Assembly: GCA_951812925.1 (NCBI GenBank)
Contig: OX638370.1
Location: 94,130,897-94,194,896 of the forward strand
Origin: Calliopum simillimum
Lineage: Eukaryota > Arthropoda > Insecta > Diptera > Lauxaniidae
Direction of reading: 5' to 3'
Length of the DNA stretch: 64,000 nt
Positions within the stretch are counted from its first letter, which is position 1; each line of letters begins with the position of its first letter. The notes under the pieces are model-generated. The model saw only the letters and a program-made list of their open reading frames with translations, ran no database searches and was not told the DNA's origin. Positions 11,641 through 22,660 of the stretch are shown one piece after another. Both the position numbers and the translations under genes were made by a program.

Positions 11641-12477
11641 TTGGGTGTACAACTTAAAAACCGGAATTTTTTAGTGAAATTTGATGCTTTATTGTGGAAA
11701 AATGTTACAATATATTTTATTCAAAGTATTGTCCATTGGAAGCTACAACATTTCCCCATCTTTCAGGCAATTTATGAATTCCATCCCAATTTTCGATATC
11801 TTGAACTTAAGTGAACCGTATTCCTGATAGGGCATTCTGCATCGATCGGAACAAATGGTAGTCTGATGGTGCAAGGTCTGGGCTATAAAGCGGGTGAGGT
11901 AAAATTTCCCATCCGTTGTTTTCCAGGTAATTTTTGACTGGGGCAGCAATATGTGGCCGAGCGTTGTCATGATGAAAAATTATTGCTTCGTGTCTGGTCG
12001 CATTTTCCGGGCGTTTTTCGATGATGACACGCTTCAAACGTATTAATTGTGTTCGATAGAGGTCACCTGTGAGCATTTCAGAGCATTACCTTGGCACCAT
12101 GGATATTTGCCTTTGGCTGGGAAGGTCCTGGTTGTCCGGGCTTCATATATGAATGTTTGCGTTTCGGGTTGTCTTAATGGATTCATTTTTCATCCCCAGT
12201 CACGATCCTATGCAAAAATGACTTTTGGCAGCAGTTTTCTTTGCAAAAAAATGACCCAACAGAACCTCCCGCAAATGCTGTCTTTTTCTCCAATTTTCGA
12301 AGTTATTCATCGTGAAAAATAATAATGATGCACAAAAGATAAAATTGTTTTGTTGACTGATTTTGACAGCTGTCAAATGTACCTTCAAAATGACATATAT
12401 ATAAAGTTCGAGCTTTCACGATATTTGTTAGTACGGACATCCACCGTCAAATTCCGGTTTTTAAGTTGTACACCCAA
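11641..12477 (-). mobile_element. mariner element, internally deleted (copy 2)
   Basis: Perfect terminal inverted repeats start TTGGGTGTACAACTT, and TA is duplicated at 11639-11640 and 12478-12479. The transposase reads on the minus strand from an NNFENWRKRQH-like start near 12330. It shifts frame near the TGDE region (about 12200), loses much of the middle and ends with the same HHDNARPH and YSPDLAPSDYHLF motifs as copy 1. The two copies are the same family but carry different internal deletions, so at least two deletion events occurred. Confidence 0.93.
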
Positions 12478-12479
12478 TA

Positions 12480-13264
12480 TAAATTTTTGAAAAAACACTC
12501 TTTTCATGAAAATGACTAAAAGCGCCAACTTCAACACCCTGTATTTTAACAACAAATCGTACTAGGACCAAATCCTCCCGGATTGTTGTTCTTGCACACC
12601 GGATGTACTATATTGCCAAATTTGAGCGAAATCCAAAAAAAAAAATTTTGAGCTGGTACACTTGGCGTGGATTGCATCATATATAAAATTAAAATGCGCT
12701 TCTTTTTATGTAATCGTGATATCTCTATAACTTCTAGTTGCAGAGTTGCAGTAACAGTTTATCGTCACTGCTGTTAACTAGACGTATGTATTATCCTGTA
12801 AATTCAAGTTGGAGCGTAGTGCAAAAATTAATCGCCTCTGTTTGAAATTTTCAGAAATTTCTGGCGATATGAAAGGCGTTTGCTTGCTATCTCATTCCTG
12901 TCTTCAGAGAGGTATTGTGTCTACTTTGTCTTGTCCTGCAGATGTTCTTCATATTTTCAATTATCCTCACTCTAGCTGGAACAATACAGAAGTTACGACT
13001 CTTATGTCAATATCCATGTAGTGTGAGTTTTGTTTCTTGATTGCGGATCCTTTTTCTTAATTTAGTTCAATATCAAGAATCGGTTTTTGTCAATATTTTC
13101 AAATGATACAAATTTGTCAAAATATGACAATTTAATAAAAAAAAAAAGAAAATTACAATTTAATGAAGAATAATAAACAAGAGAGAAAAATTTCTTTAAT
13201 CCTTTGGATACACATTGCTTGTTGATTATTCGGTTTTAAGGTTTCATTTAGTTCCAATAACAAG
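12480..13264. promoter_or_regulatory. upstream region of the plus-strand LFG paralogue
   Basis: Non-coding interval before the start codon at 13265. It should hold the promoter and 5' UTR. No specific motif is supported. Confidence 0.3.
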
Positions 13265-16200
13265 ATGCCGCCTGAAGCCGGACCGTTGTCTGAGGAAGAA
13301 AAAGAATTAGCCCGCAAAAACCATATTGCCTTTATAACTAAAATTTATATTTTAAATGTGACTTTTTTGGGACTTTCGAACGTGCAATGGTACATTTTGA
13401 CAGAGAAGTAAGTCATTTATTAATATCCAATGGCTTGGGATTTCAACAAATTGTCTTCTAGTAAAACTATTCAGAGCATGATTAACAAAAACAGTCAACT
13501 GGGTATGTTTGTGGGATTTTTTACTTATTTAGGCATGCTGTGTCAGATACATTTTGGTCCAGAAATTTTAAATAACACTTGTATGCTTTGGATATATACG
13601 ATAACAATGGTAAGTATTGAATTACATATGAATATCCTAATAAAAGTTCAAAATAAAAAAAAAAAAAAACAACAAGACAAATTACATATCGTCACCTCGC
13701 TACTACAAGCAAGTAACTCCGAAATTAAAATTTTTAGGATAAGTGATATAGGTCAACTTTGCTTTGATGCACAATCTGCTCCACTCAGAGAACTCTAGAG
13801 CGGCACCGTTGTATAGTTATGAAATCAAAACAAAGCTAGAAAAGTCCAAAATCAGTGCCAATTCAAATTTCCAGAAATCTTTAAAATTTAATTATCTTAA
13901 AACTATAAAATTGCAATTACCTTGCTGCAGTATTGAGGTGACGATATTTAAAGAACATCCCATAATTCACGTAAGAAATAATTATGATAGAAAGCAAAAG
14001 TTTTGAATTTAAAATTGTTAATCATGGAGTATTAATTAGTGCTGTTAAAAAAAAAACCCACTTAAAATGTAACCATTTTAAAAGTTTCTTTTTGGAAACC
14101 AAAAATAAATAAATAAGGCACTACATATGTACAAGATTTGCTTATAAAACTATCATTTAGAGTCTATTTGTTTAATTTTTGACGAATTTTACGGAAAACC
14201 CTTTCAAATACGTCTACTAATATTCGCTTACATTGCTTGCAAATTCGTTCCGTGGCGGTTGAAACCCCCCTAGGAGCGTCCCGAGTCCGTAATATGGGCA
14301 GCCCCTTAAAAACGAACAACGGACAATGTTATTGTACAAACATTTGAGTCTAAAAATAGAGGTTACCTGAAATGTTTTCCGGATTTTTTGAATATGAGTT
14401 ATTTTATAGTTATCGATGTGCTCTTTTCGAATTTCAACTTTGAAACCTCGTATCTTGTCGGCTAGCATCGCCATATTGGAATAATAGCGCCTTAAATCGG
14501 CGAAGGAGTGTTCAGAAAAATATGTTGATTTACAAATCGCAATATTTCATGAACTATAAGTTAAACGAAAAAAGAGTTCATAGGGACCGGACCTACATAG
14601 GGAATTGCATGTTCTTCAAAATGCATGGAAACAAATTTTTTCAATGGCACATTGTTTCGGAAATATTTTGCAAAATCTGTTTTTTCTAAACTTTAGGATT
14701 TTCAAAAGTTATATCCAACTACTTCCCTATAAATACTTAGGTTTTCTTACTTTTTAGCAACAACTCTCCTTTCATGAGTTATCGTTATTTGAAATTCAAT
14801 ACATGATTATGAAAGCTCATACGCCGAATGCATACTCGACTGATTTTCGCCACATTGTAAATTAGAATAAATCCTAGGCCATAAGTCGTACGAAACCAAT
14901 TCAAAGACCATTTTAAAATACAATATTGTTACGCCATTTTTCCATTATGGTGGCGCAGGCGGACAAGGTACGAGGTAACAAAGTTGAAATTCGGAAAGAG
15001 CACATCGAAATCTATTAAATAACTCATTTTTAAAAATCCCGGAAAACTTTCCAGGTAAAACTACTAAATGACTTTACTATACATAGTCTAGAGATCATTT
15101 ACTTAAAACACAATTAATACGCATTGTCTCTTTCAGGCTGAATTGGGAAGTGTGAGTATAGCGATGGCCTGTAGCGACGCAAATTTGGCAAATTTATTTT
15201 GTGCTCTAGTATGCTCGATGATTCTCCTTACAATATGCATTCTGCTTTCAAAGAGTATTACGGTATGTACATTAATGTTTATTCTCTTATGTAGTACAAG
15301 TAGATAGTTAATTGTGATAACGCACTTGAAAGTTAATTCGGCGATTCTACGTCACGAATTGTACGTTCACTGATGTGGCGATTCAGCCCCATATAGTTAC
15401 ATTTCGTAGTTGTGTTGACTTACTCATTTTACGTTAGATGGCACTGAAGACTGTCGGTTTATTGAATTCAGTACAATTAACACACAGGATGCAATGAACA
15501 TTTCCTTTTGTTGATTATTGATACCTAAAAACGCAAATAAAAATTCAATGAATGGGATCTTCTGTTTCTACCGAAAGTCTATTAATTTTGTAGCAAAACT
15601 TGTTTTATCATCTTCTTTTTCAGACGCAACCATTTAGAGATATGGATTATCTAACATTATGGACTGTTCGATTTTTTATCATTGCGCTTATGGGAATAAT
15701 TGTTTCGAAATCCTGTGGCGATGAGTATGTGGAAGCGTTTTTAATGATGTTTACTGCAAGCTTTATGACGATGGTATGTCTGTCTGTTGAATATCTCTGC
15801 CGTAATACATATGACAGAGGGATACAAAATTTATTTTTGCTGCTGAAGCAAAAGTCGATTTGACGTGGTTTGTCTAACGATCGTATAATTTTTTGCGCCA
15901 AAAACAGTACATTTTCAAAAGCATTAAAAAAGTAGTTTATCGATATGAAAAAACAGTATTTTTCGCAGTATATATAGTTTATATGTTAAATAGGGTCGAA
16001 ATTAAGTTTCATCCCCAAACCGACTCATAAGTTAGAAGAACTCTTAAAAACGATATCTGCATGATTTTGTTTTTTTTTTTTTTTCATTCCATGAAAAATC
16101 AATGGAGCACTTTTGATTATACTGAGGCCCATTTTGGCTAAATAAATACATGAAATGAAGACTATGTTCTTACAAACATTTTGGCGTTTAAAATCGATAA

Positions 16201-19200
16201 AAGTGTATTAAGCAAGAAGTGCTTAAAATTTTCCATAAAAAAAGTGAATTTTTTGATATATTTTAAATTTTTCAAAACTTCACAAAAGAAAAAATAAAAC
16301 AAAATTTCCAAAAATCCTGAAAAAATGCACACGTATTCTTTGAAGGATTCTAAGTATTTTACTTTTCATGAAGTTTTTTCGTAGATGCCTAGAATTTTGC
16401 TAACGAACGTGAGCTTGTGAGCTTAATACCTGAACACTCTCCATTTGATCAATTTTTGAAAAATCATAAAATGTGTGTTATTTTATTATTATCCCAGTGT
16501 GCCAGACGGTTCATATCTTCGCTTTTTTATCCGTAACGGATCCGTTACTGATCCGTTGGCGGGAGAGATTCCCAAAAAAAAAGCGAATCGTTTTTTTTTT
16601 TGGAATTTCTCCCGCAAACGGATCAGTAACGGATCCGTAACGGGTAAAAAAGCGAAGATATGAACCGTCTGGCACACTGGGATTTGATATGCCTTAAAAA
16701 TTAGTACATTAAGAAACAGTATTCTTTTGTTCTACAAGATTTGGTAATGGTCAATGCAATGTCAGTTGATTAATAATTCAAAATTAACTAGTAAGGGTGT
16801 TAATTTTGGCCTGGCCAAAAAATAAATACCCTACACTGCAGTATTTTGAAAATTTTGCTTATATGGGAGGTGCCACTCCCTCTTGTCCGAGTACACCCAG
16901 TTTTTGTTCAGAGCTTGCATTTATAGTTTTTAGAGTCAGAGTGAAATTTAGTTGGATTATCTCAAAAAACTTTTTCAGTATATCATTTTGAAACTTTTGC
17001 TAATATGGGAGGTGCCACGCCCCCTTGTACGATTTCAATCAATTTCTGCTGAGAGCTTTAATTTATAATTTTTAGTGTCTGAGTCAAAGTTGGTTCGAAT
17101 ATCTCAAAAAACGCTTTCAGTATAGCGTTTTGAAGCTTTTGCTTATATGGGAGGTGCCACACCCTCTTGTCCGAATTCGCTCAGTTTTTTATCAGAGCTT
17201 GCGCTTACAATTCGTAGTACTTATATGTATTGTGGTTGCATTGTCGTGAAAAATACTCCTAAAATTGCATTTTGAATATAATTTTTGTATGGGCGGTAGG
17301 CGTGTCCGTTGACCGATTTTGCTCATTTTCAATCCCCCGAGCTAACTTTGACGACGGAGGCAGTGTACCAAATTTCATTGAATTATCTTGCTCAGTTTTC
17401 CCAAAAAGTGTATTTCAACACACAGCCAGCCACCCAGCCAGCCAGCCAGCCACCCAGCCAGCCAGCCAGCCAGCCAGACAGACGGACATGGCTATATCGA
17501 CTCAGGAGGTGACGCTGATCAAGAATATATATACTTTTCTATACCTGCCACGCCTCCTTCTCTGCGTTACAAACGGAAGGACAAAGTGAATATACCCTGG
17601 GTGTAGGGTATAAAAACAATGCAGTAGTAAAAAAGTAATCGCCATGTTTATGAGTCATTTTAAAAGAAACTATAAAAACATAAATTTAAAAAAATACTTA
17701 AAAAAAATAAAAAAGAAATAGAATATAAATGATTTTCTTAATTAATCTGACGCGAAATGTTGAAAAAGTAAACGCTTAAAGTTGTTGAAATTTACAATGG
17801 CTTTTAAATTATTGGGGGTTATCGTGAATCAAGATTCCCGGGGAATTTTCTTAAACTCCAATAGAGAATGCACGGCGGTTTGAGAAAATTCCCCGGGAAT
17901 CTTGATTCACGATAACCCCCATTAGGTAGTGAATTCCAGATTCTAATAGTGTTGATAAAAAATAGTCTAGTGGTATCATAGTGTATGTGCTTTGGAACTA
18001 TAAAATTATGACATCTGCTAGATATGCTAAATTGCAACTTATCATACAGATCATATCTGTATTCCACAACAAAACATGATCATATCGTTTTAAGTTATAA
18101 ATGTAACGAGTAGTATTGTTGAAAGCGACTCGCAATTTGTGTTGTGAACCAGAGTCCAACTTACCAAACACAACTTCAAAATAATTTAAAAATGGAACAA
18201 TAAGCTGTACTACCAATCTCTGTTTTGTTGCAACAGGTGTAAAACCAGCAGACAAATGCAACGTTCGTAGTGACAGGTATTTTTTTTTTTTAACTACATG
18301 GTTAATGTGATCAACACACGATAGACCTGAATTAAGGTGAAAACCAAGGCAGTTAGCTTTATCTACTAATTTAAGCTACGAGTTCCCGATATATAGACTG
18401 GGAATACAATCAAAATTAAATTTTTTTCGCGAAATTGGCAAAACATACGATTTACAAGGATTCAAGCAGAGATCATTGTTTACTGCCCACTGACAGATAG
18501 CAAATAAGTCCTCATTACATCTACAACCTAGTTCATCTATAAGACCAATTCGACGAGACATGTTGATCTGTATGTCATCAGAGTAGGCATGCCTTTTAAC
18601 GTTGTTGCAGATAAGGAAAATGTCATTAATAAACATGCTGAATAAAAGTGGCCCCAAAACAGAGCCTTGTGGCACACCGGCATTGCAAAACTTGTAGTCG
18701 GAGGCTACTTCACCAACCTTTACCTCGAAAAAAAAATTTCTAATTTTAAGCGCCAAAATTTTTATAACAACATAGTCTTCATTTCCAAAGCACCCTTGGG
18801 TATCCATTTTGTAATGAAAAAATATTATGATCTAGAAACATGCTTTTTCAGCCAAAATGGGCCTTCAGTAGGCTGTAGAAGTAAAAGTGCTCCATTGGTT
18901 TTTCTCGAAATAAAAAGAAAATTATGCAGATATCGTTTTTAAGAGTCCTTCTAACTTTTGAGTCGGTTTCGGGTGGTTTTTTTGTTGCTTCCTACAAAAC
19001 CGATCCGGTCTAATATATGTGTATTAGGTTGGGTGACATTTTTTTTTTTTTTGCAAAGAGTATAGGAACAAAAAAATCTACGAAAAATTCTAAAAAACTC
19101 TGCTCAAAACACCATGGGTCAAAAATAAATACCGAGCTGCCGAAAATTACGTTGAAATTTTGATGCTGTAGGTACTTTAAAATACAATGAGGGTATTTCT

Positions 19201-19929
19201 TTAAACGTGTAAATGGCTCGAAAACCTCGTAAACTCGTAATAGTTGTCAAAATCAATACGAACTTTCACAGTTTTACGAGGTTTATGAGGTTTTCGAGGC
19301 TTTTACAAGTTTTAAGGAATACCCAAAATAAAATAAAAAATTCAAATAGTTTTAATAATTTGAAATGAAACAAACATAAAAAGATTTGAATTTTTTCTTG
19401 CTTGTTAAGTTCTTTTGGATGTTGGAAAATTCGTCTGATGACTTGATATGGAGATCAATGAAACTAGTAACGAAAACCAGCCTTCGAATAAATAGTTTTT
19501 TGTCTTTCCTTTATGCATTTTGCTTTGCTTTTGTAATTATGTTGGTGTTTTTAACTAAAACAATGCTTTTTTGGTAGCTAATAATGTAAATTTTTCATTA
19601 ATTTATAAAAAACAGTACAATACTGCGAAAAACAGTACAGATACGATCGTTGTCTCATATAAAAATTGTGTTGTATCCTTATTTTTTATGTGGCTGCAAA
19701 TCTATTGATAAAATATATCTTTTGGTTTTACATTTCTTTTTCTTTTCCGCAGTTCGTATTTGCCTTTGCGAGATCGCTGAGTGCCACTTGTTTTTTTGAA
19801 GAAAACCAATCAAAAACGATTTTTTTAGCACTGATGTTTTACTACAATTTTGCCTGTGTATGGTCGGGCATTGTTATGTCATTTTTAGCAGAAAAAAAGG
19901 GGGTGCAGGATGATGAAATTGAAGATTGA
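13265..19929 (+). CDS. divergent Lifeguard/TMBIM-like membrane protein
   Basis: Paralogue of the gene at 9000-3322. Exons: 13265-13407, 13462-13609, 15137-15262, 15624-15773, 19753-19929. All borders are GT-AG, totalling 744 nt and 247 residues. Exons 3 and 4 are 126 and 150 nt, exactly as in the neighbour, and all four intron phases match (2,0,0,0). The acidic N-terminus (SEEEKELARK) precedes TM1 (about 27-46, with VQW as in the neighbour's AQW). Further hydrophobic segments follow at 61-75, 84-97, 113-132, 146-162 and 174-192, then the last around 210-232. Exon 5 aligns without gaps to neighbour exon 5, but both aspartate positions of the family site are lost (Phe and Asn), as is the GG loop. 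The end is short and acidic (DDEIED). It may have a changed or reduced function. By sequence alone it would hardly be recognised; the assignment rests on the shared gene structure. Intron 4 (4.0 kb) contains transposons. Confidence 0.75.
14330..15095. repeat. inverted repeat in intron 2 of the plus-strand LFG gene
   Basis: The left arm (about 14330-14492) and right arm (about 14933-15095) are diverged inverted copies. Both contain GTTGAAATTCG, GAGCACATCGA and AACTCAT blocks in the same order when one arm is reversed. The loop is about 440 bp. It is probably a decayed fold-back or two oppositely inserted copies. The right arm ends about 40 bp from the exon 3 acceptor. Confidence 0.7.
16492..16682. 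mobile_element. near-perfect palindromic MITE (CCCAGTGTGCCAGACGG ends)
   Basis: About 190 bp that is almost entirely a hairpin. The left arm starts TCCCAGTGTGCCAGACGG and the right arm is its inverse. The loop is a short A/T-rich segment around 16585. An inner GGATCCGTTACTGATCCG block is also mirrored. The open frames on both strands are mirror artefacts. No clear target duplication was found. Confidence 0.88.
16789..17616 (+). repeat. mini-me-like dispersed repeat (copy R1)
   Basis: The head reads 'agtaagggtgtt', then 'ggcctggccaaa' and 'accctacactgcag'. Three diverged copies of a ~150-bp unit follow, each with 'tatgggaggtgccac'. Next come a CAGC/CAGA microsatellite (17424-17486), the block 'gacggacatggctatatcg' and a tail ending 'gggtgtagggtata'. 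The layout, with a TACCCTACAC-type core and a GTCY-type microsatellite, recalls the mini-me elements described in Diptera; the name is my inference. Frames encoding PASQ repeats come from the microsatellite. Confidence 0.75.
17814..17920. mobile_element. 107-bp palindromic MITE (GGGGGTTATCGTGAATC)
   Basis: Perfect inverted ends GGGGGTTATCGTGAATC with ATT on both sides, possibly the target duplication. It lies immediately past the WNSLP motif of a non-LTR element. Related, less complete copies are at 31164-31249 and 58293-58390. Confidence 0.88.
17925..18807 (-). mobile_element. 5'-truncated non-LTR retrotransposon (reverse transcriptase)
   Basis: Minus-strand reading frames carry reverse transcriptase signatures: GVPQGSVLGPLLFSMFINDI near 18690-18630, then AYSDDIQI (catalytic YxDD with the second residue Ser) near 18590-18570. 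Further on comes the typical C-terminal region ending FFINTIRIWNSLP near 17945. Frame breaks near 18375 and 18000 make it dead. Only the palm/thumb and C-terminus remain; endonuclease and ORF1 are missing. The type is jockey/CR1-like, subfamily undecided. It lies antisense in intron 4 of the LFG paralogue. Confidence 0.9.
19191..19323. mobile_element. small palindromic MITE (GGGTATTCCTTAAA ends)
   Basis: Inverted arms 'gggtatttctttaaacg' and 'ttaaggaatacccaaaa', with mirrored CTCGAAAACCTCGTAAAC inside. A related partial copy lies at 27571-27664. Confidence 0.75.
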
Positions 19930-22096
19930 CGCGCCGCCCGTATCCAAAAAGTTACAACGCTAATGACACTGCATGTGTATTTAAAGCACGTGCTCATTCA
20001 TAACAGTTCAATTATGGATGAAGCATTGCGCTATAGACTTGCTTGGGTATGAGCATGTAATACCGACAATCCAAGCCAGCTGATAGTAGGACTATTTACA
20101 CTGAGACTCGTTATTTCAAAGTCGAACATGCTGTGTTGGTTGCGTTCAAGAATAAAGTATTGGATTTGGGAGCCTTATGACGCCTGCGCTCCACCGTGTT
20201 TTTTGTTGAGCTTTATTTGTAGATATGTTTCATTTCAATATTGTAAATTCTCTATTAAATACACTCGTTATCCGTATGGAGAGCACTCTTTGTTACCTTA
20301 GAATGTAATATTTTGTATTTATGTATGTTTTTCTTCTACAAAATTTTTGTTACAATGTTTGTAAAGTTCCACAGGACTTTACATTTACCTATTTAACAAA
20401 AGGGATCTTTATCTTCTACCTATATAGCTCTTTAAGCTATTTCTACGAAATTTGATGTGCCGGACAAGAAATCACGCACTGGCTGAAAAATGGGCGCAAT
20501 CAAGTGCCACGCCCACTTTTTGAGGACCTATATTTTGGACCATATTTTTTTTATTGCTTATATATGTAGAATAAAATTTCTTTACAGATTTGAAATCTAC
20601 ACAAGAAGTCTTACCTATATGTGTAGAGTTTTTGTTTTTTAACTCGCTTCTCAGGAGAGTACCGTAAAAATTGGAAGTTTTGCACTTTGATATCTACAAA
20701 CTTGAATTTTTTACTTTTAATTTTCTGATCAAAATGTCCTTTGTTTAAAAATATATGTACATATATACGCTTTCAGGAAATCCAAAAAACCTATTTTGAT
20801 TTTAAGACGATACGGCCCTTTTTTCACTTTTGGTCAGCTTTTTGTACTTTTTGGATAAGTATATAGAACTCAAACAGTTATAGCTTTCTGTTGGCTCAAA
20901 AATCGCAACCATAAAATATTACCCTAGGTAAGTTAAAATAACGCAAAACAAGCTTCAAATCCTCGTTCTCATGCAATTCCTGAAGTTGTACAAGTGGACA
21001 GTACTATTTGTACGCAGTGAAAGAGAAAGCTTTATCTGTATGTATGTAGCTGTGAAACATTTCAAGAGCATGCGCTCTACAAATGTCTAGTTCCTCAGTT
21101 CAATGATGGTCCACGAATTTGCTTTCTCTATCCTGCTGCAAGAGATGCTGTAAATTTTGTTAGGCTTCTATCGAGAACATCGCATCCGCTATTCGAATGG
21201 ATTCAGTAACACGCGAGTAACATTGTGATTCGGTTGTCGAAAACTTTATCTTATAAAGGATACTACAGCTCACTTATATTCAATCCGCTGAAAGTTTAAT
21301 CGATTTTGTCATCAGCAATCAATATGTGTACAAAATGCAGTCGTTATTTAATATAATTTACTCTTAAGAATGATGTTAATTTAACTATCGTTCGTGTATC
21401 GTAACCGCCGAATTGTGTTTGTGGATTAAGTAAAAGTTTGTCCATATTCCGTTCTCATAGCCTTCGTTGCGCGACCTTCACCTCAAATGGAAATGGATGG
21501 AAAAAAATCGATTTAGTTAAATGTTTGGTGCCTTTATGCGGTGCACAAAAGATTTTCGATTTCAATGTAATGAGTGTTTGCATTAAGGTACCGCAAATGG
21601 CATCCTGCTGTGCTCTGTCAGTGGTGCAGGTAAGCAGATTTTTCACATTTTTTTACAGTCTTATTCAAACATTTTACTGAATGATGCACTGCGTGTCCTG
21701 CCATGATACCCGTATTGCTTTGTACCGCCACATTAACCGTATGTTGATATTAATTATTTAAAAATGGTATAAATTTAAAAAAACAAAATTGATATTTGAT
21801 GAGCTGCAAAATGGCTTAGTTGATATTATAACAGCTAGACAGCACAATTTTTCAGATCCTTAACGAACATTTCTATCAAATTCATATTTCAGTTAACGCG
21901 GCACACAGTGCTGTCACTCCATACAAAGGAACGGCACTTCCACAGTTTTGGTTGAATTTCCAAAAAAAATACCATACTGATACATTTTTTCATGTTTTCA
22001 AAATGCAATTATTTTTCAAATGCAACGTAGAGAAAAAAGGGTACTTAATAAATAAAACAACGAAAGTATACAGGAAAAAATTTCGCATATACTATT
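19930..22096. other. 3' region of the LFG paralogue and intergenic DNA
   Basis: An AATAAA lies near 20151, about 220 nt after the stop codon, and is a plausible polyadenylation signal. Beyond it, repeat-like AT-rich DNA contains 'gtgccacgcccac' near 20501. An open stretch at 21438-21632 ends at CAG|GTAAGC but matches nothing I recognise. No gene is called. Confidence 0.4.
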
Positions 22097-22660
22097 ATAG
22101 TAAGAGATCCGGCAGTAAAAAAACGTATCGATCTAGTTTTTACATATATTTATGAATGGGGGAACATATTTTTGGCGGGTTGTCTATTAAAATATAGCCG
22201 CAAGTATTATCAAATTGCGATAACTTATGAACCGTGAGTCGCACGAGAAAAAGTGCCCACATCTTTTTTTATGGAGAGTCATATGCTCCACAAGTAATTT
22301 TCATTATATGTAAAAAAAAATTTACCGTTTAGGAGTTATTTATTAAAAACCGATTTTTTTTACGTTTATTGTTTATTGCGTAAAAAAATCGGTTTTTAAT
22401 AAATAATTCTTAAACGGTTAATTTTTTTTAGCATATAATGAAAATAACATGTAGAGCACATGACTCTTCATAAAAAAGATTTTGACACTTTTCCCCGTGA
22501 GACTCACGGTTCAAAAGTTATAGTATTTTAATAATTCTTGCGGCCACATTTTGAGAGGCAATCCAGCAAAAATATATTCCCCCATTCCTAAATATTTGTA
22601 AAAATTAGGTTTTAAAAACTCGATCGATACGTTTTTTTTACTGCCGGATATTTGACTATT
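22097..22660. mobile_element. fold-back element, ~250-bp arms
   Basis: The arms mirror each other from 'agatccggcagtaaaaaaac' on the left to 'gttttttttactgccggat' on the right, with ATGGGGGAACATAT/ATATATTCCCCCAT, TGAACCGTGAGTC/GACTCACGGTTCA and AAAAATCGGTTTTTAAT near the short loop (22365-22380). The transcript would form a very long hairpin. No coding. Confidence 0.85.

Larger units (their letters stand above)
15869..19648. mobile_element. large interrupted inverted-repeat element in intron 4
   Basis: Segments near 15870-16140 (ACGATCGTAT, AACAGTAC, AACCGACTCATAAGTTAGAAG, ATCAATGGAGCACTTTTG) recur inverted at about 18835-18985 and 19600-19648. The same phrases appear in reverse order. This suggests one fold-back element with its centre filled by later insertions (16492-16682, 16789-17616, 17814-17920, 17925-18807). 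The boundaries are approximate. Confidence 0.55.

Noticed and set aside
16475..16677. overlapping 62-codon frames on both strands
   Set aside because: They lie in a palindromic MITE, so the two proteins are mirror copies of each other.
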